From: an uncultured Gemmiger sp.
GTDB lineage: Bacteria > Bacillota > Clostridia > Oscillospirales > Ruminococcaceae
Direction of reading: 5' to 3'
DNA: 64,000 nucleotides
NCBI GenBank assembly: GCA_934502625.1
Contig: CAKSUQ010000005.1
Span: 37,940-101,939, forward strand
Under the pieces are notes generated by a model, which did no database searches, was not told the origin of the DNA, and saw nothing but the letters and a program-made list of their open reading frames with translations. Positions 1 through 8,601 of the stretch are shown piece after piece (position 1 is the stretch's first letter; each line of letters starts with the position of its first letter). Made by a program: the position numbers and the translations under genes.

Positions 1-399
1 GGGTACGACCTTGTGCAGGGCAGCCGCTTTGTGCGCGGCGGCCACGCCATCAACACGCCGCCCGTGCGCTATGCCGCCGTGCGGCTCATCCACGCGCCGC
101 TCATCAGCCTTGGTGCGCACCAGTGGTTCACCGACACGACGAACGCCTACCGCGCCTACAGCCGCGAGTACCTGACCCACCCCGACGTGCGCCCGCTGCG
201 CGACGTCTTTGAGGGGTACGAGCTGCTGGCATATTTGAGCATCCGCGCGACCCAGCTGGGGCTGAAGGCCTGCGAAGTCCCCGTGACCCGCGCCTACCCG
301 GCCACCGGCAAGACCCCGACGAAGATCAGCGGCTTCAAGGGCAACAGCGATCTGATGAAGGTGCTGCTGAATGCCTTGGCGGGCAAGTACAACCCGTGA
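1..399 (+). CDS. Family 2 glycosyltransferase, C-terminal part (5' end outside window)
   Basis: The reading frame is open from base 1, so the gene starts upstream of the window; a GTG at 13 lies inside it and is not a convincing start. The visible 132 residues read GYDLVQGSRFVRGG..., which matches the acceptor side of GT-A glycosyltransferases of the GT2 family: the G-S-R-F segment follows the usual Asp-x-Asp region, and the part around residues 70-85 (FEGYELLAYL) resembles the conserved E-x-x-x-L region. No membrane segment is visible in this part. The stop codon overlaps a possible GTG of the next gene, so it is the leading visible gene of a surface-glycan operon. The sugar donor and acceptor cannot be told. 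Confidence 0.75.
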   Translation, partial: GYDLVQGSRFVRGGHAINTPPVRYAAVRLIHAPLISLGAHQWFTDTTNAYRAYSREYLTHPDVRPLRDVFEGYELLAYLSIRATQLGLKACEVPVTRAYPATGKTPTKISGFKGNSDLMKVLLNALAGKYNP

Positions 400-419
400 C
401 CGCCGCGAAAGGACATAGG

Positions 420-1799
420 ATGAAGAAAAACGCAAAACCGCAGCTGCTCCGGCGGCTCTATGTGCTGCTCTGCCTTGCCTTACTGCTGGCGGGCGCGGCG
501 CTGAACCTGCCGACGAAGCTCTGCAACAACGCCAGCGGCACTGACCACCTTGACTGGTGGAGCAACGACCTGCTGATCGCTGATCTGATGTACAGCCAGA
601 ATTATGGCAGTGATACGTGGGAGATCCGCATTGCCTTCCCGCCCAATATCCAGAAGCTGACCGGGCAGGACAACGTTGAGTGGGTGCAGTCCGAAATGTT
701 CCGCAATAACCAGACGTTTGACAAGGACTTTTTCGTGCCCTATTCCAGCAACCTTGTGGCGCAGCGGTATCTCTACAAGCTGGCCGACGCGGTGCTGCCT
801 GTCTCGAACGGCGTGCTGCTGAAAGCGCTGTATCTGATGAACGCGCTGCTGCTCTCACTGGGGGCGCTGCTGTTCCTGCTGTATCTTGAGCGCCACACCG
901 CGCCCGGCACGGCGCTGTTCGGCGCGGCGGTCATCGGCGTGTTCGGCCTTTTGTACGACGCGATGGCGACGAACCTCTATTGGGTCGAGTGGTCGCTGTT
1001 TGCCCCGCCCTTGGCGGTGGCACTGCTGCTGGATTGCAGGAAATTTTCTGGCTTCACGACCGAAAAACAGCGCCTGCACGCGGTATTCTGGGCGGTCTTT
1101 GCCGGGTGTGGCGTCAAGCAGCTCATGTATTTTGAGTTTGTTACCTCGGCTATGATCGCCGCGACCGTCCCGGCGTTCGTCTACTTACTGGAAAACCGCC
1201 GCAAAATCGCCGATTGGGTACACTGGTACCTGACGATGATCGGCGGCGCGGTGGCGTCTTTTGTCCTGACCTTCGGGCTGAAGACCGCCATGCTCATCGC
1301 CGACCGCGGCGTTGAGGGCGCGTGGAGTGAGACGTTCCAGAACCTGCTCAGCCGCGTGTCCGGCCTCGCAAAGCTGCTGAATATGACCGACCAGATCGGC
1401 AACGAGGACACCCGCGAGGCCACGAACATCGGCGTCGGCGCGGTGCTGCAGCGCGTCGGCAGCAAGGTCGCCTTGCTGTTCAACGCCAGCTTCGGCATCA
1501 CGATCGCCCAGATCACGGCGGCGCTGCTTGTGCTGACCGCTCTGGCGGTTGTGCTGTACAAGCTGCATTTTGCCACCGGCAAGGCCGTTCTCTGGGTGGG
1601 CGCGGCGTGGTACGCGATGCTCGCGCCGCTGTCGTGGTTCGTCATGGCGAAGGAGCACACCTGGCTGCACAGCACCTTCTGCACGATCAGCTGGTACGTG
1701 CCGGGCGCGTTCGTCATCGCAGCGGCCTTCACCTGCTGCGTGGCCGACGTTGTAAAAACGGCCAGAGAGCGTAAAAAAGACATGGCGAGCGAGGTTTAA
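420..1799 (+). CDS. Polytopic membrane protein, GT-C-like, unknown function (paralogue of next gene)
   Basis: A 459-residue integral membrane protein. ATG 420 is preferred over the in-frame GTG at 396 because AAAGGA lies 6 bases upstream. It opens with a basic stretch and a membrane segment (about 10-32), then an extracytoplasmic loop of about 100 residues, followed by roughly eight more hydrophobic segments. The arrangement of a first membrane helix, a large outer loop and many helices recalls GT-C glycosyltransferases, but no catalytic motif is clear. It is visibly homologous to the next gene: both carry an NLYW-x-x-WS motif, an FEFV/FVTS-type segment, and a late SWF...H motif. It lies among glycosyltransferases, so a role in transferring or flipping a surface glycan is inferred. 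Confidence 0.7.
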   Translation: MKKNAKPQLLRRLYVLLCLALLLAGAALNLPTKLCNNASGTDHLDWWSNDLLIADLMYSQNYGSDTWEIRIAFPPNIQKLTGQDNVEWVQSEMFRNNQTFDKDFFVPYSSNLVAQRYLYKLADAVLPVSNGVLLKALYLMNALLLSLGALLFLLYLERHTAPGTALFGAAVIGVFGLLYDAMATNLYWVEWSLFAPPLAVALLLDCRKFSGFTTEKQRLHAVFWAVFAGCGVKQLMYFEFVTSAMIAATVPAFVYLLENRRKIADWVHWYLTMIGGAVASFVLTFGLKTAMLIADRGVEGAWSETFQNLLSRVSGLAKLLNMTDQIGNEDTREATNIGVGAVLQRVGSKVALLFNASFGITIAQITAALLVLTALAVVLYKLHFATGKAVLWVGAAWYAMLAPLSWFVMAKEHTWLHSTFCTISWYVPGAFVIAAAFTCCVADVVKTARERKKDMASEV

Positions 1800-1804
1800 G
1801 TGTG

Positions 1805-3148
1805 ATGTTTTTGCAGGGAAAGCACGTGCTGGACAATGAAAAGGTAAAACGGGTTTGTATATGGGTCGGGGTAATCCTCTGCGCATGGATGGCCGTGCTG
1901 TGTCTGGACTTGTGGAAAGTGCAGAAAGAAGACCCCTTCGATCCCTTTTCCGAAGCGCTGGTGTGGTGCAGAATATCCGATGCACAGAAAGGCACCGACG
2001 TTTTCGCCGGAATGCTGAGAGGCTATAGCGAACAAAACGGAATTTACCAAAGTGACAGCGCAGACTTGTACGCCGCAGACGCGCTTCCGACGTCAAACCT
2101 GGGGTATTCCGGGCAGTTTGGATTGCAGGGCGATTTCTTCTCGCTCGTGGCAAAACTCATGGAGAAGGGAAACGCGACCCCGGCGGCGATACAGAATTTC
2201 TTGTGGCAGCTGAACACATTTTTCTTTGTGGTGAGTGTACTGCTGTTGGCTGTCTGGGCGGCCACCGAGATGGGAAGGATGGCGGCGATCGGCGTGCTGT
2301 CCTGCCTGCTTTTCTCCCCGTGGATCCACAGGGGAATGGCGAACCTGTATTGGCTTACGTGGTCGATGCTGCTGCCCACGGTCGTGACTGCCTTTACCGG
2401 AAAGCGGCTGGTGGAAAAGGGAAAAGCAGAAACACGGTACTACGCGGCGATTTTCCTCGCCATACTGGTACGCTTCCTGTGCGGCTTTGAATTTGTGTCG
2501 ACCGTTATGCTGGCAAGCGAGATGCCGCTGCTGTACTATTTCCTCAAAAGCAAGGATGCCGGAATGAGAAAGAAGCTGTTTCGGCTTGCGTTCAGCGTCG
2601 GCGTAATTGAGCTGGCGGGCTTTGTGATCGCAGTAGGCTTGACGGTGGTGCGGATCACCGCGTGGAAACAGCAGGGGCTCATGGCAGGTTTGCAGGAGCT
2701 GATGGATCATGTTGTGAAACGAACGGGCTGGAACATGACGCAGGCCGAGCTGCAAAGCTACGAAAATCAGGAGATGGTGGAATCGCTGGAAGCCAGCCGC
2801 CTGTCGGTGGTGAACGCGTATCTGACGTCCTCCGAGATTTTGTGGGGAAACTTGAGCGTAAAAGGGCTTTACTTCCTCTGCATTGTCACGAGCCTTGCCA
2901 AGAAAGTGGAAGCCCATATCAGCACAAGGACGGTCGCGATAGAAGTGGTGTTTGTGACAGCATCGATGCTTCCGGCAATTTCGTGGTTCTTCCTTGCATC
3001 GGGGCATGCGTATGTCCATACGCACATTGACTATATTATATGGATGCTGCCGTTTGTTCCGATTTGCGTAGGGTATATTTTCCAAAACGGTTATGAAATC
3101 ATAAAGGCTTTTTCAAAAAAGGACACTTATGCAGAAAACTTACGATAA
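1805..3148 (+). CDS. Polytopic membrane protein, divergent paralogue of the preceding gene
   Basis: A 447-residue membrane protein; ATG 1805 is used, with an alternative GTG directly before it at 1802. It shares layout and motifs with the gene before it (MANLYWLTWS here, ATNLYWVEWS there; GFEFVSTVML against YFEFVTSAMI; an ISWFFLASGH motif near the end). Its base composition is clearly more AT-rich than the flanking genes and its codon use differs (many AAA, GAA, ATA and TTT codons), which suggests separate acquisition instead of simple tandem duplication. Its end overlaps the next gene by 20 bases. Function unknown; a glycan-related GT-C-like role is inferred from the neighbourhood. Confidence 0.68.
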   Translation: MFLQGKHVLDNEKVKRVCIWVGVILCAWMAVLCLDLWKVQKEDPFDPFSEALVWCRISDAQKGTDVFAGMLRGYSEQNGIYQSDSADLYAADALPTSNLGYSGQFGLQGDFFSLVAKLMEKGNATPAAIQNFLWQLNTFFFVVSVLLLAVWAATEMGRMAAIGVLSCLLFSPWIHRGMANLYWLTWSMLLPTVVTAFTGKRLVEKGKAETRYYAAIFLAILVRFLCGFEFVSTVMLASEMPLLYYFLKSKDAGMRKKLFRLAFSVGVIELAGFVIAVGLTVVRITAWKQQGLMAGLQELMDHVVKRTGWNMTQAELQSYENQEMVESLEASRLSVVNAYLTSSEILWGNLSVKGLYFLCIVTSLAKKVEAHISTRTVAIEVVFVTASMLPAISWFFLASGHAYVHTHIDYIIWMLPFVPICVGYIFQNGYEIIKAFSKKDTYAENLR

Positions 3149-4253
3149 AATCATCCTCGGCGCGGGGCTGTACGGCCTGTACGCGGCGCAGAAATGCGGC
3201 GCGGCAGGCCAGCGCGTCCTCGTGCTGGAGCGCGACCCCGCGCCCTTCATGCGCGCGACCTACATCAATCAGGCGCGCGTCCACATGGGCTACCACTACC
3301 CGCGCAGCTACTCCACGGCCATCAAGTCCGCACATTATTTCGAGCGGTTCTGCCGGGATTACGGCTTCTGCCTGCACACCGAGTTTGATCAGGTCTATGC
3401 GACGAGTGCGCATTTCTCGTGGACAAACGCGGCCGAGTTCCGCCGCTTTTGCGCGGCGGCGGGCATCCGCTGCGACGATGTACCGCCGGAGCGCTACTTT
3501 AATAAAGGGCTTTGCGACGGCGCGTTCCTGACGACCGAGTACACCTACGACGCGCAGGTCTTAAAGCGCTGGTTCTTGGAAAAGCTGGCCGCGCTGCCGA
3601 ACGTGGAAATTCTCTACAGCCACAAGCCCGACAAGATCGAAAAGGTCGGCAGCGCGTGGCGGGTCACGGCAGGGGATACCACCGCCGAAGCGCCCTATCT
3701 GCTGAACGCGACCTACGCGGGCGTCAACGACATCCACGCGATGCTCGGCCTGCCGCCGTTTGGCATTAAGTACGAAAAATGCGAGATCATTTTGTGCACA
3801 GTGGACGAAAGCCTGAAGGGCACCGGCGTCACCGTCATGGATGGGCCGTTTTTCAGCCTGATGCCCTTCGGCCAGACCGGCCTGCACAGCCTGACGAGCG
3901 TTACCTTCACCCCCCACGAGACGAGCTACGACAGCGTCGCCACCTTCCCGTGTCAGGCCGAAAGCGAAGGCCGCTGCGCGCCGGGCAGCCTCTACAACTG
4001 CAACGAGTGCCCGGCCAAGCCCCGTAGCGCGTGGCCGTACATGAGCCAGCTCGCCCGCAAATACCTGAAAGAAGAGTACGGCTTCGCCTACCACAGCAGC
4101 CTGTTCAGCATGAAGCCGATTTTGAAGGCAAGCGAGATCGACGACTCGCGCCCGACGGTCGTCCGCGTGCTGTGCGACGAGCCGAAGCTCGTCAGCGTGC
4201 TGAGCGGCAAGATCAACACCGTATATGATCTCGACGAGGTGCTGGAAGTATGA
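3129..4253 (+). CDS. FAD-dependent oxidoreductase (DAO-like) with a four-cysteine insert
   Basis: A 374-residue flavoprotein. Residues 7-34 form a dinucleotide-binding fold: hydrophobic beta strand, GAGLYG (11-16), and Glu34 at the end of the second strand. The fold and length fit the DAO/amino-acid-oxidase-like superfamily. Two points stand out. It lies inside a glycosyltransferase cluster and overlaps neighbours on both sides, so it is translationally linked to them. It also holds Cys275, Cys283, Cys291 and Cys294 in a Cx7Cx7Cx2C pattern, which could bind zinc or an Fe-S centre. An oxidation or isomerisation of a sugar or lipid-linked intermediate is inferred; no substrate can be named. No signal peptide is present, so it should be cytoplasmic. 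Confidence 0.75.
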   Translation: MQKTYDKIILGAGLYGLYAAQKCGAAGQRVLVLERDPAPFMRATYINQARVHMGYHYPRSYSTAIKSAHYFERFCRDYGFCLHTEFDQVYATSAHFSWTNAAEFRRFCAAAGIRCDDVPPERYFNKGLCDGAFLTTEYTYDAQVLKRWFLEKLAALPNVEILYSHKPDKIEKVGSAWRVTAGDTTAEAPYLLNATYAGVNDIHAMLGLPPFGIKYEKCEIILCTVDESLKGTGVTVMDGPFFSLMPFGQTGLHSLTSVTFTPHETSYDSVATFPCQAESEGRCAPGSLYNCNECPAKPRSAWPYMSQLARKYLKEEYGFAYHSSLFSMKPILKASEIDDSRPTVVRVLCDEPKLVSVLSGKINTVYDLDEVLEV

Positions 4254-5161
4254 ATGTAAAAGAGAAAAACTTTATCTCCGCCGTTGTCTACCTGCACAAC
4301 GACGGCGCGCGGGCGGTGGAATTCTGCCGCGCGGCGGCCGCCGAGCTGGACGCCCACTTTGCGCAGTATGAGCTGGTCGTTGTCGACGACGCCTGCACTG
4401 ACGACACGGTGGAACAGCTGCGTGCATGGGGCAGGGAGCAGACCGCCCCGCTGACGATTTTGCGGATGAGCATGTATCACGGTCTTGAAAACGCGATGAA
4501 CGCCGGGCTGGACGCCGCCATCGGCGACTATGTCTACGAGTTCGACTCCACCGAGCTTTGCTACCCCGCGGAGCTGATTTTCAAGGCGTACCAGACGGCA
4601 TTGCAGGGCAGCGACATCGTCTCGGTCTGCCCGCGCACGGTGCGCGGCGGCAGCAGCCTGTTTTATAAGGTGTTCAACGCCCACTCGCAAAGCGCCTATC
4701 AGCTGCGTACCGACGCGTTCCGGTTGGTGACGCGCCGCGCCATCAACCGCGTTCACGCATCCAGCGCGCACCTGCCCTACCGCAAGGCCGCCTACGCGGC
4801 GTCCGGCTTGAAAATGACCGATTTAGAATTTGATGGCCGCCTGACCGTCAAGAGCAAAGGCCGGTTCAACCTCGCGCTGGACAGTCTGGCGCTGTACACG
4901 AACGCAGGCTTCAAGGCCAGCATGACGATCACCCTCTGCATGCTGGTGCTGGCGCTGGCCGAGTTGGTCTACACCCTCGTCGTCTTCGCCACCGGCCACC
5001 CGGTCGCAGGTTGGACGACGACGATGTTCGTCATCACGGTAGGCTTTGCCGGGCTGTTCGCCGTGCTGACGATCGTAGTAAAATACCTCTCCCTGCTGCT
5101 GGAATTGACGTTCAAACAGCAGAAATATTTAGTGGAGAGCATCGAAAAATTGCAAAAATAA
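4250..5161 (+). CDS. Family 2 glycosyltransferase with C-terminal membrane helices (GtrB/DPM-like)
   Basis: A 303-residue enzyme. The N-terminal GT-A domain shows the nucleotide-binding strand VVVDDACTDDT near residues 43-53 and an acidic YEFDSTEL segment near 93-100 at the place of the usual metal-binding motif. Two membrane helices (about 222-245 and 257-280) follow, as in polyprenyl-phosphate glycosyltransferases of the GtrB/DPM1 group, which move a sugar from a nucleotide donor to undecaprenyl phosphate at the inner face of the membrane. The start ATG overlaps the stop of the flavoprotein gene by 4 bases, so the two are probably co-translated. Sugar identity is unknown. The acidic motif is not a canonical DxD. 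Confidence 0.78.
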   Translation: MNVKEKNFISAVVYLHNDGARAVEFCRAAAAELDAHFAQYELVVVDDACTDDTVEQLRAWGREQTAPLTILRMSMYHGLENAMNAGLDAAIGDYVYEFDSTELCYPAELIFKAYQTALQGSDIVSVCPRTVRGGSSLFYKVFNAHSQSAYQLRTDAFRLVTRRAINRVHASSAHLPYRKAAYAASGLKMTDLEFDGRLTVKSKGRFNLALDSLALYTNAGFKASMTITLCMLVLALAELVYTLVVFATGHPVAGWTTTMFVITVGFAGLFAVLTIVVKYLSLLLELTFKQQKYLVESIEKLQK

Positions 5162-5174
5162 AGGAAACTACACC

Positions 5175-6896
5175 ATGCCCACCACCCAAAAACAACAAAA
5201 TACCGTCCTTCTGCTTCTGCTGGGCGCGGCGCTGGGCGTGGCGAGCTTCTTGATCGTCTACGGCGTGTCACCGCTGGACGTCGGCAACGACCTCTGGATC
5301 CGCTACGGCTATGATGAATCCGACGTGCGCCAGCACTACGCGGGCTGGCTCGCCTTCCGCAGCAGCAGCTGGCGGTTCCCGTTGGCGCAGGCCGATTGCA
5401 TCGGATACCCGTATGCGGCGGGGGTGAACGTTGCGTTCAGCGACGCCATGCCGATCTTGTCGATTTTCTTCAAGCTGTTTGCTGCGTGGCAGCCCGCCAC
5501 CTTCCAGTGGTTCGGCCTGTACGAGCTGGCTGTTTTCGCCCTGCAGGGCGCGGCGGCGGCGCTGCTGCTGGGGCTGTTTTTCACGAGCCTGCCCGCCATC
5601 GGTGCGGGGACGCTGCTATTCACCTTCTCGCCCGTCATGCTGGAGCGCGCGTTCCGCCACGTCAGCCTGTCGTCCCACTATTTCGTCGTGTTTGCGCTGT
5701 ATTTTTACCTGCGCGGCCGGCGGGAGGGGCGCTGCTTCAAGGGTGCGTTCTGGTTGCTGGCGGCGGTGTCGGTGGGTATTACGCCGTATTTCCTGCCGAT
5801 GGTCGCCTTCTTCGCGCTGCTGCTGGCGGTGGAAAACTTCTGGCGCAGCCGCAAACCTTTGCAGCCCGCCCTGCTGCTGGGTGGTACCTGCGCGGCGGGC
5901 GTCGGCAACGCCTTGCTGCTGGGCACGCTGGGCAATGGTTATTCGTCGAGCCGCGACGGCTACGGCTTCTACTCGATGAACCTCAACGCGGTGTTCAATC
6001 CAGACTCCCTCGGCGGCTACACGTGGTCGCACCTGCTGCCCAAGCGGGCGCACCTTTACGGCCAGTACGACGGCTTCAACTATCTGGGGCTGGGTGTGCT
6101 GGCGCTGCTGGCCGTCATGGTCGTCGTCAGCGCGGTGGCTGCGGTAAAAAGTCCCCGCTGCCGCGCCGTGCTGGCGCGCACGCTGCACCGCAACGCGTTT
6201 TTGCTCGTCATGCTGGCGCTGCTGACCCTGTTTGCCGCCAGCAATGTGCTCTGCTTTGATGACCACGAGCTGCTGACGATCCCGCTGCCGCAGTTTGTGC
6301 TGTCGCTCTGCGGCATCTTCCGCGCCAGCTCCCGGCTGTTCTGGCCGGTGTACTATACGGCGATGCTCGGCGGGCTGGTCTGGCTGCAGCGGGCGCTTGG
6401 CCGCTGGCTGCACAAGGAAGCGCTCGTCCCGCTGGCCGTGGCCGCCGTGGCGGCGGTGCAGCTGCTGGATATGACCGGCGTCATCGCTGAAAAGCATACC
6501 TATATGACCGAGACCGCCGCGCGGCAGGATCCGACCCCCGCCGCTCTGGCTGAGCGCATCGGCGATTACGACGTCGTCATGATGGCGACCGACATGAACT
6601 ACATGCGCAATATCCTGTGCACGGTTCTGAAATATGACGTTAAGACGAACGGCCGCGACACCAACACGGCGACAGCAGCAATGGTCGAGACGGAACTGTG
6701 GGCGATCGACCAGACCGACGCCGTCGACAGCGGCACCCTTGACCCGACGATGCTCTACGTCACCCGCGACCCCGAACGCTTCGCCAAATGGCAGGCGCTC
6801 TACGCCGACTGCGCCGATTTTGTGACGTGGGATCAGCAGGCCGCCGGTACCGAGGAATGGGCGGAGATCGACCTGTTCATGCTGCCGAAACAATAA
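5175..6896 (+). CDS. Large polytopic membrane protein, DUF6311-like
   Basis: A 573-residue protein with about ten membrane helices and a C-terminal soluble tail of about 120 residues after residue 450. A motif-rich first outer loop (DVGNDLWIRYGYDESDVRQH, near 36-55) lies after the first helix, as in GT-C-fold enzymes. The overall look fits the DUF6311 family of bacterial membrane proteins found in glycan clusters; that assignment is from memory of the family and was not checked. ATG 5175 has a GGAAAC-type site before it, 13 bases after the GT2 gene. A likely role is lipid-linked sugar transfer on the outside of the membrane. Confidence 0.62.
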   Translation: MPTTQKQQNTVLLLLLGAALGVASFLIVYGVSPLDVGNDLWIRYGYDESDVRQHYAGWLAFRSSSWRFPLAQADCIGYPYAAGVNVAFSDAMPILSIFFKLFAAWQPATFQWFGLYELAVFALQGAAAALLLGLFFTSLPAIGAGTLLFTFSPVMLERAFRHVSLSSHYFVVFALYFYLRGRREGRCFKGAFWLLAAVSVGITPYFLPMVAFFALLLAVENFWRSRKPLQPALLLGGTCAAGVGNALLLGTLGNGYSSSRDGYGFYSMNLNAVFNPDSLGGYTWSHLLPKRAHLYGQYDGFNYLGLGVLALLAVMVVVSAVAAVKSPRCRAVLARTLHRNAFLLVMLALLTLFAASNVLCFDDHELLTIPLPQFVLSLCGIFRASSRLFWPVYYTAMLGGLVWLQRALGRWLHKEALVPLAVAAVAAVQLLDMTGVIAEKHTYMTETAARQDPTPAALAERIGDYDVVMMATDMNYMRNILCTVLKYDVKTNGRDTNTATAAMVETELWAIDQTDAVDSGTLDPTMLYVTRDPERFAKWQALYADCADFVTWDQQAAGTEEWAEIDLFMLPKQ

Positions 6897-6912
6897 GATG
6901 AGGAATGACACG

Positions 6913-8601
6913 ATGAAGCATTTTCGCCTGCGGCTGACCCGCCGCGCCTTCTGGGTGCTGTGCGCCCTGCTGGTCTGCCTGCGTCTGGCGCTGACGGGCT
7001 TTCAGCAGGCATACACCTGGGTAGGCGGCGCACCGCTGGACGACGAGCTGATGTTCCGCGCCGCACAGAATATCACAGCGGGGGCGTGGCTGGGCGCTTA
7101 TGACTATCTGACGCTGTCGAAGGCCATGTTCTTCCCGGTGTGGCTGGCGCTGCTGCATGCGCTGCACCTGCCGTATCTCATCGGCGGGGCGGCGCTGTGG
7201 TGTGGGGCAAGCCTGCTGGCGGCGTTTGCATTTTCGCCGCTATGGCGCAAAAAAGTGCCGGAAGCTGCCCGTGCACTGACGCTGGCGCTGTTCGCAGCGC
7301 TGGCGTTCCTGCCGTCCTCTTGGGCGTCCTACACGCTGCGCGTCTACCGCGACAATATCTTCCCGGCGCTGTGCCTGTATTTCTTCGCGGGCATGGCGGG
7401 CATGGCGCTGCGCGCGGTTTTGGAAGTGGAAAAACCGCTCTGGCCGTGGCTGCTGGCGGCGGGCGCGGGGCTGGCCTGCGCTTACCTCGACCGTGAGGAT
7501 GCCGGGCTGTTCCTACTGCCCTTTGCCGGGGCGGCCACTGTCATCGTGGCGGTCGTGCTGGCGGGCAAGCGCCGCTGGAAGGCGCTGGCCGCGCAGCTCA
7601 TCCCCTACGCGATGCTCGGCGTCGGGGTGTTGAGCTTCTGCACCCTCAACTACACCCATTACGGCGTCTTCGCGCTGTCGGATTTTTCCGAGGGCTCCTT
7701 CGCCGCCGCCATGGGCGCAATGATGCGGGTCGATACCGACTCGACGAAGCCCTACCTCTCGGTGCCCGCCGACGCACGGGAAAAAATCTACGCAGCTGTG
7801 CCGGAATTGGAGCCGCTGTCCTATTGGCTGGAGGAGGACGACCAGCTGCAGAACGACTTCCGCGACCCCGATCTCGACGATTACCGCGCGGGCAGCTTTT
7901 ATTGGGCGATCCGCCGCGCCGCGCAGTTCGAGGGCGTCTACGCCGACGCCCAGACGGCGGCGGCCTACTGGCAGACGGTGGCGGATAAGATCAACGCCGC
8001 CTGCGACGCAGGGCAGCTGCCCAGCCGCACAGGCGAGCGCGTTGCCACCAGCCAGCCCATCACGGCGGCCTATGTCGCCCCGACGCTGGCCGAGACGTGG
8101 AACGGTTTTTGGCATGTCGTGGGCTTCCGCGACTGCAAGCCCTACGAGGCGCTGCGCTCCATCGGCACGACGGAGGACATCGCCGAATGGTCGGGCTACC
8201 TGCACTGCGCCTTCAACGCTGCCGCTGAGGCAGGCAAGGACACGCCCTACTACAGCCCGCTGCAAAAGCTCGTCTTCGCCGTTATGCAGGGCTGGACGTG
8301 GGTGTACAGCGCGGTGCTGACGGTCTGCGCGCTCTGCGCGGTGGTGCTGCAAATCGTGGAACTTTTGCCGCAGCGACGCCGAAAATGTACAGCGGAGACC
8401 GTCGTGCCGTGGCTGTTGTTGTTCGGCATTTTCGGCATTGCGCTGCTGCGCTGTGCCATGATCGCCTTTGTCGAGGTGTCCAGCTTCGGCATTGGCACCA
8501 GCACGATGTACCTTGCCTCGGTGCACCCGCTGCTGGCGGTGTACGCATTCGTCGGCCTGTTTTTGTACGGTAGGCCGCGCAAAAGAAAGGAAAATTCATG
8601 A
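6913..8601 (+). CDS. Polytopic membrane protein, GT-C-like
   Basis: A 562-residue membrane protein. ATG 6913 is preferred to the in-frame ATG 6898, which begins 1 base after the previous stop, because GAGGAA at 6899-6904 lies about 8 bases before 6913. A first helix (about 12-30) is followed by a loop beginning with a DDELMFRAA segment (near 41-49), the kind of acidic pair seen after the first helix of GT-C transferases. Several helices follow, then a long extracytoplasmic loop (about 255-445) and three C-terminal helices. It is the last glycan-type gene of the cluster; its stop overlaps the start of the flavoprotein downstream. No catalytic assignment can be made. Confidence 0.65.
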   Translation: MKHFRLRLTRRAFWVLCALLVCLRLALTGFQQAYTWVGGAPLDDELMFRAAQNITAGAWLGAYDYLTLSKAMFFPVWLALLHALHLPYLIGGAALWCGASLLAAFAFSPLWRKKVPEAARALTLALFAALAFLPSSWASYTLRVYRDNIFPALCLYFFAGMAGMALRAVLEVEKPLWPWLLAAGAGLACAYLDREDAGLFLLPFAGAATVIVAVVLAGKRRWKALAAQLIPYAMLGVGVLSFCTLNYTHYGVFALSDFSEGSFAAAMGAMMRVDTDSTKPYLSVPADAREKIYAAVPELEPLSYWLEEDDQLQNDFRDPDLDDYRAGSFYWAIRRAAQFEGVYADAQTAAAYWQTVADKINAACDAGQLPSRTGERVATSQPITAAYVAPTLAETWNGFWHVVGFRDCKPYEALRSIGTTEDIAEWSGYLHCAFNAAAEAGKDTPYYSPLQKLVFAVMQGWTWVYSAVLTVCALCAVVLQIVELLPQRRRKCTAETVVPWLLLFGIFGIALLRCAMIAFVEVSSFGIGTSTMYLASVHPLLAVYAFVGLFLYGRPRKRKENS

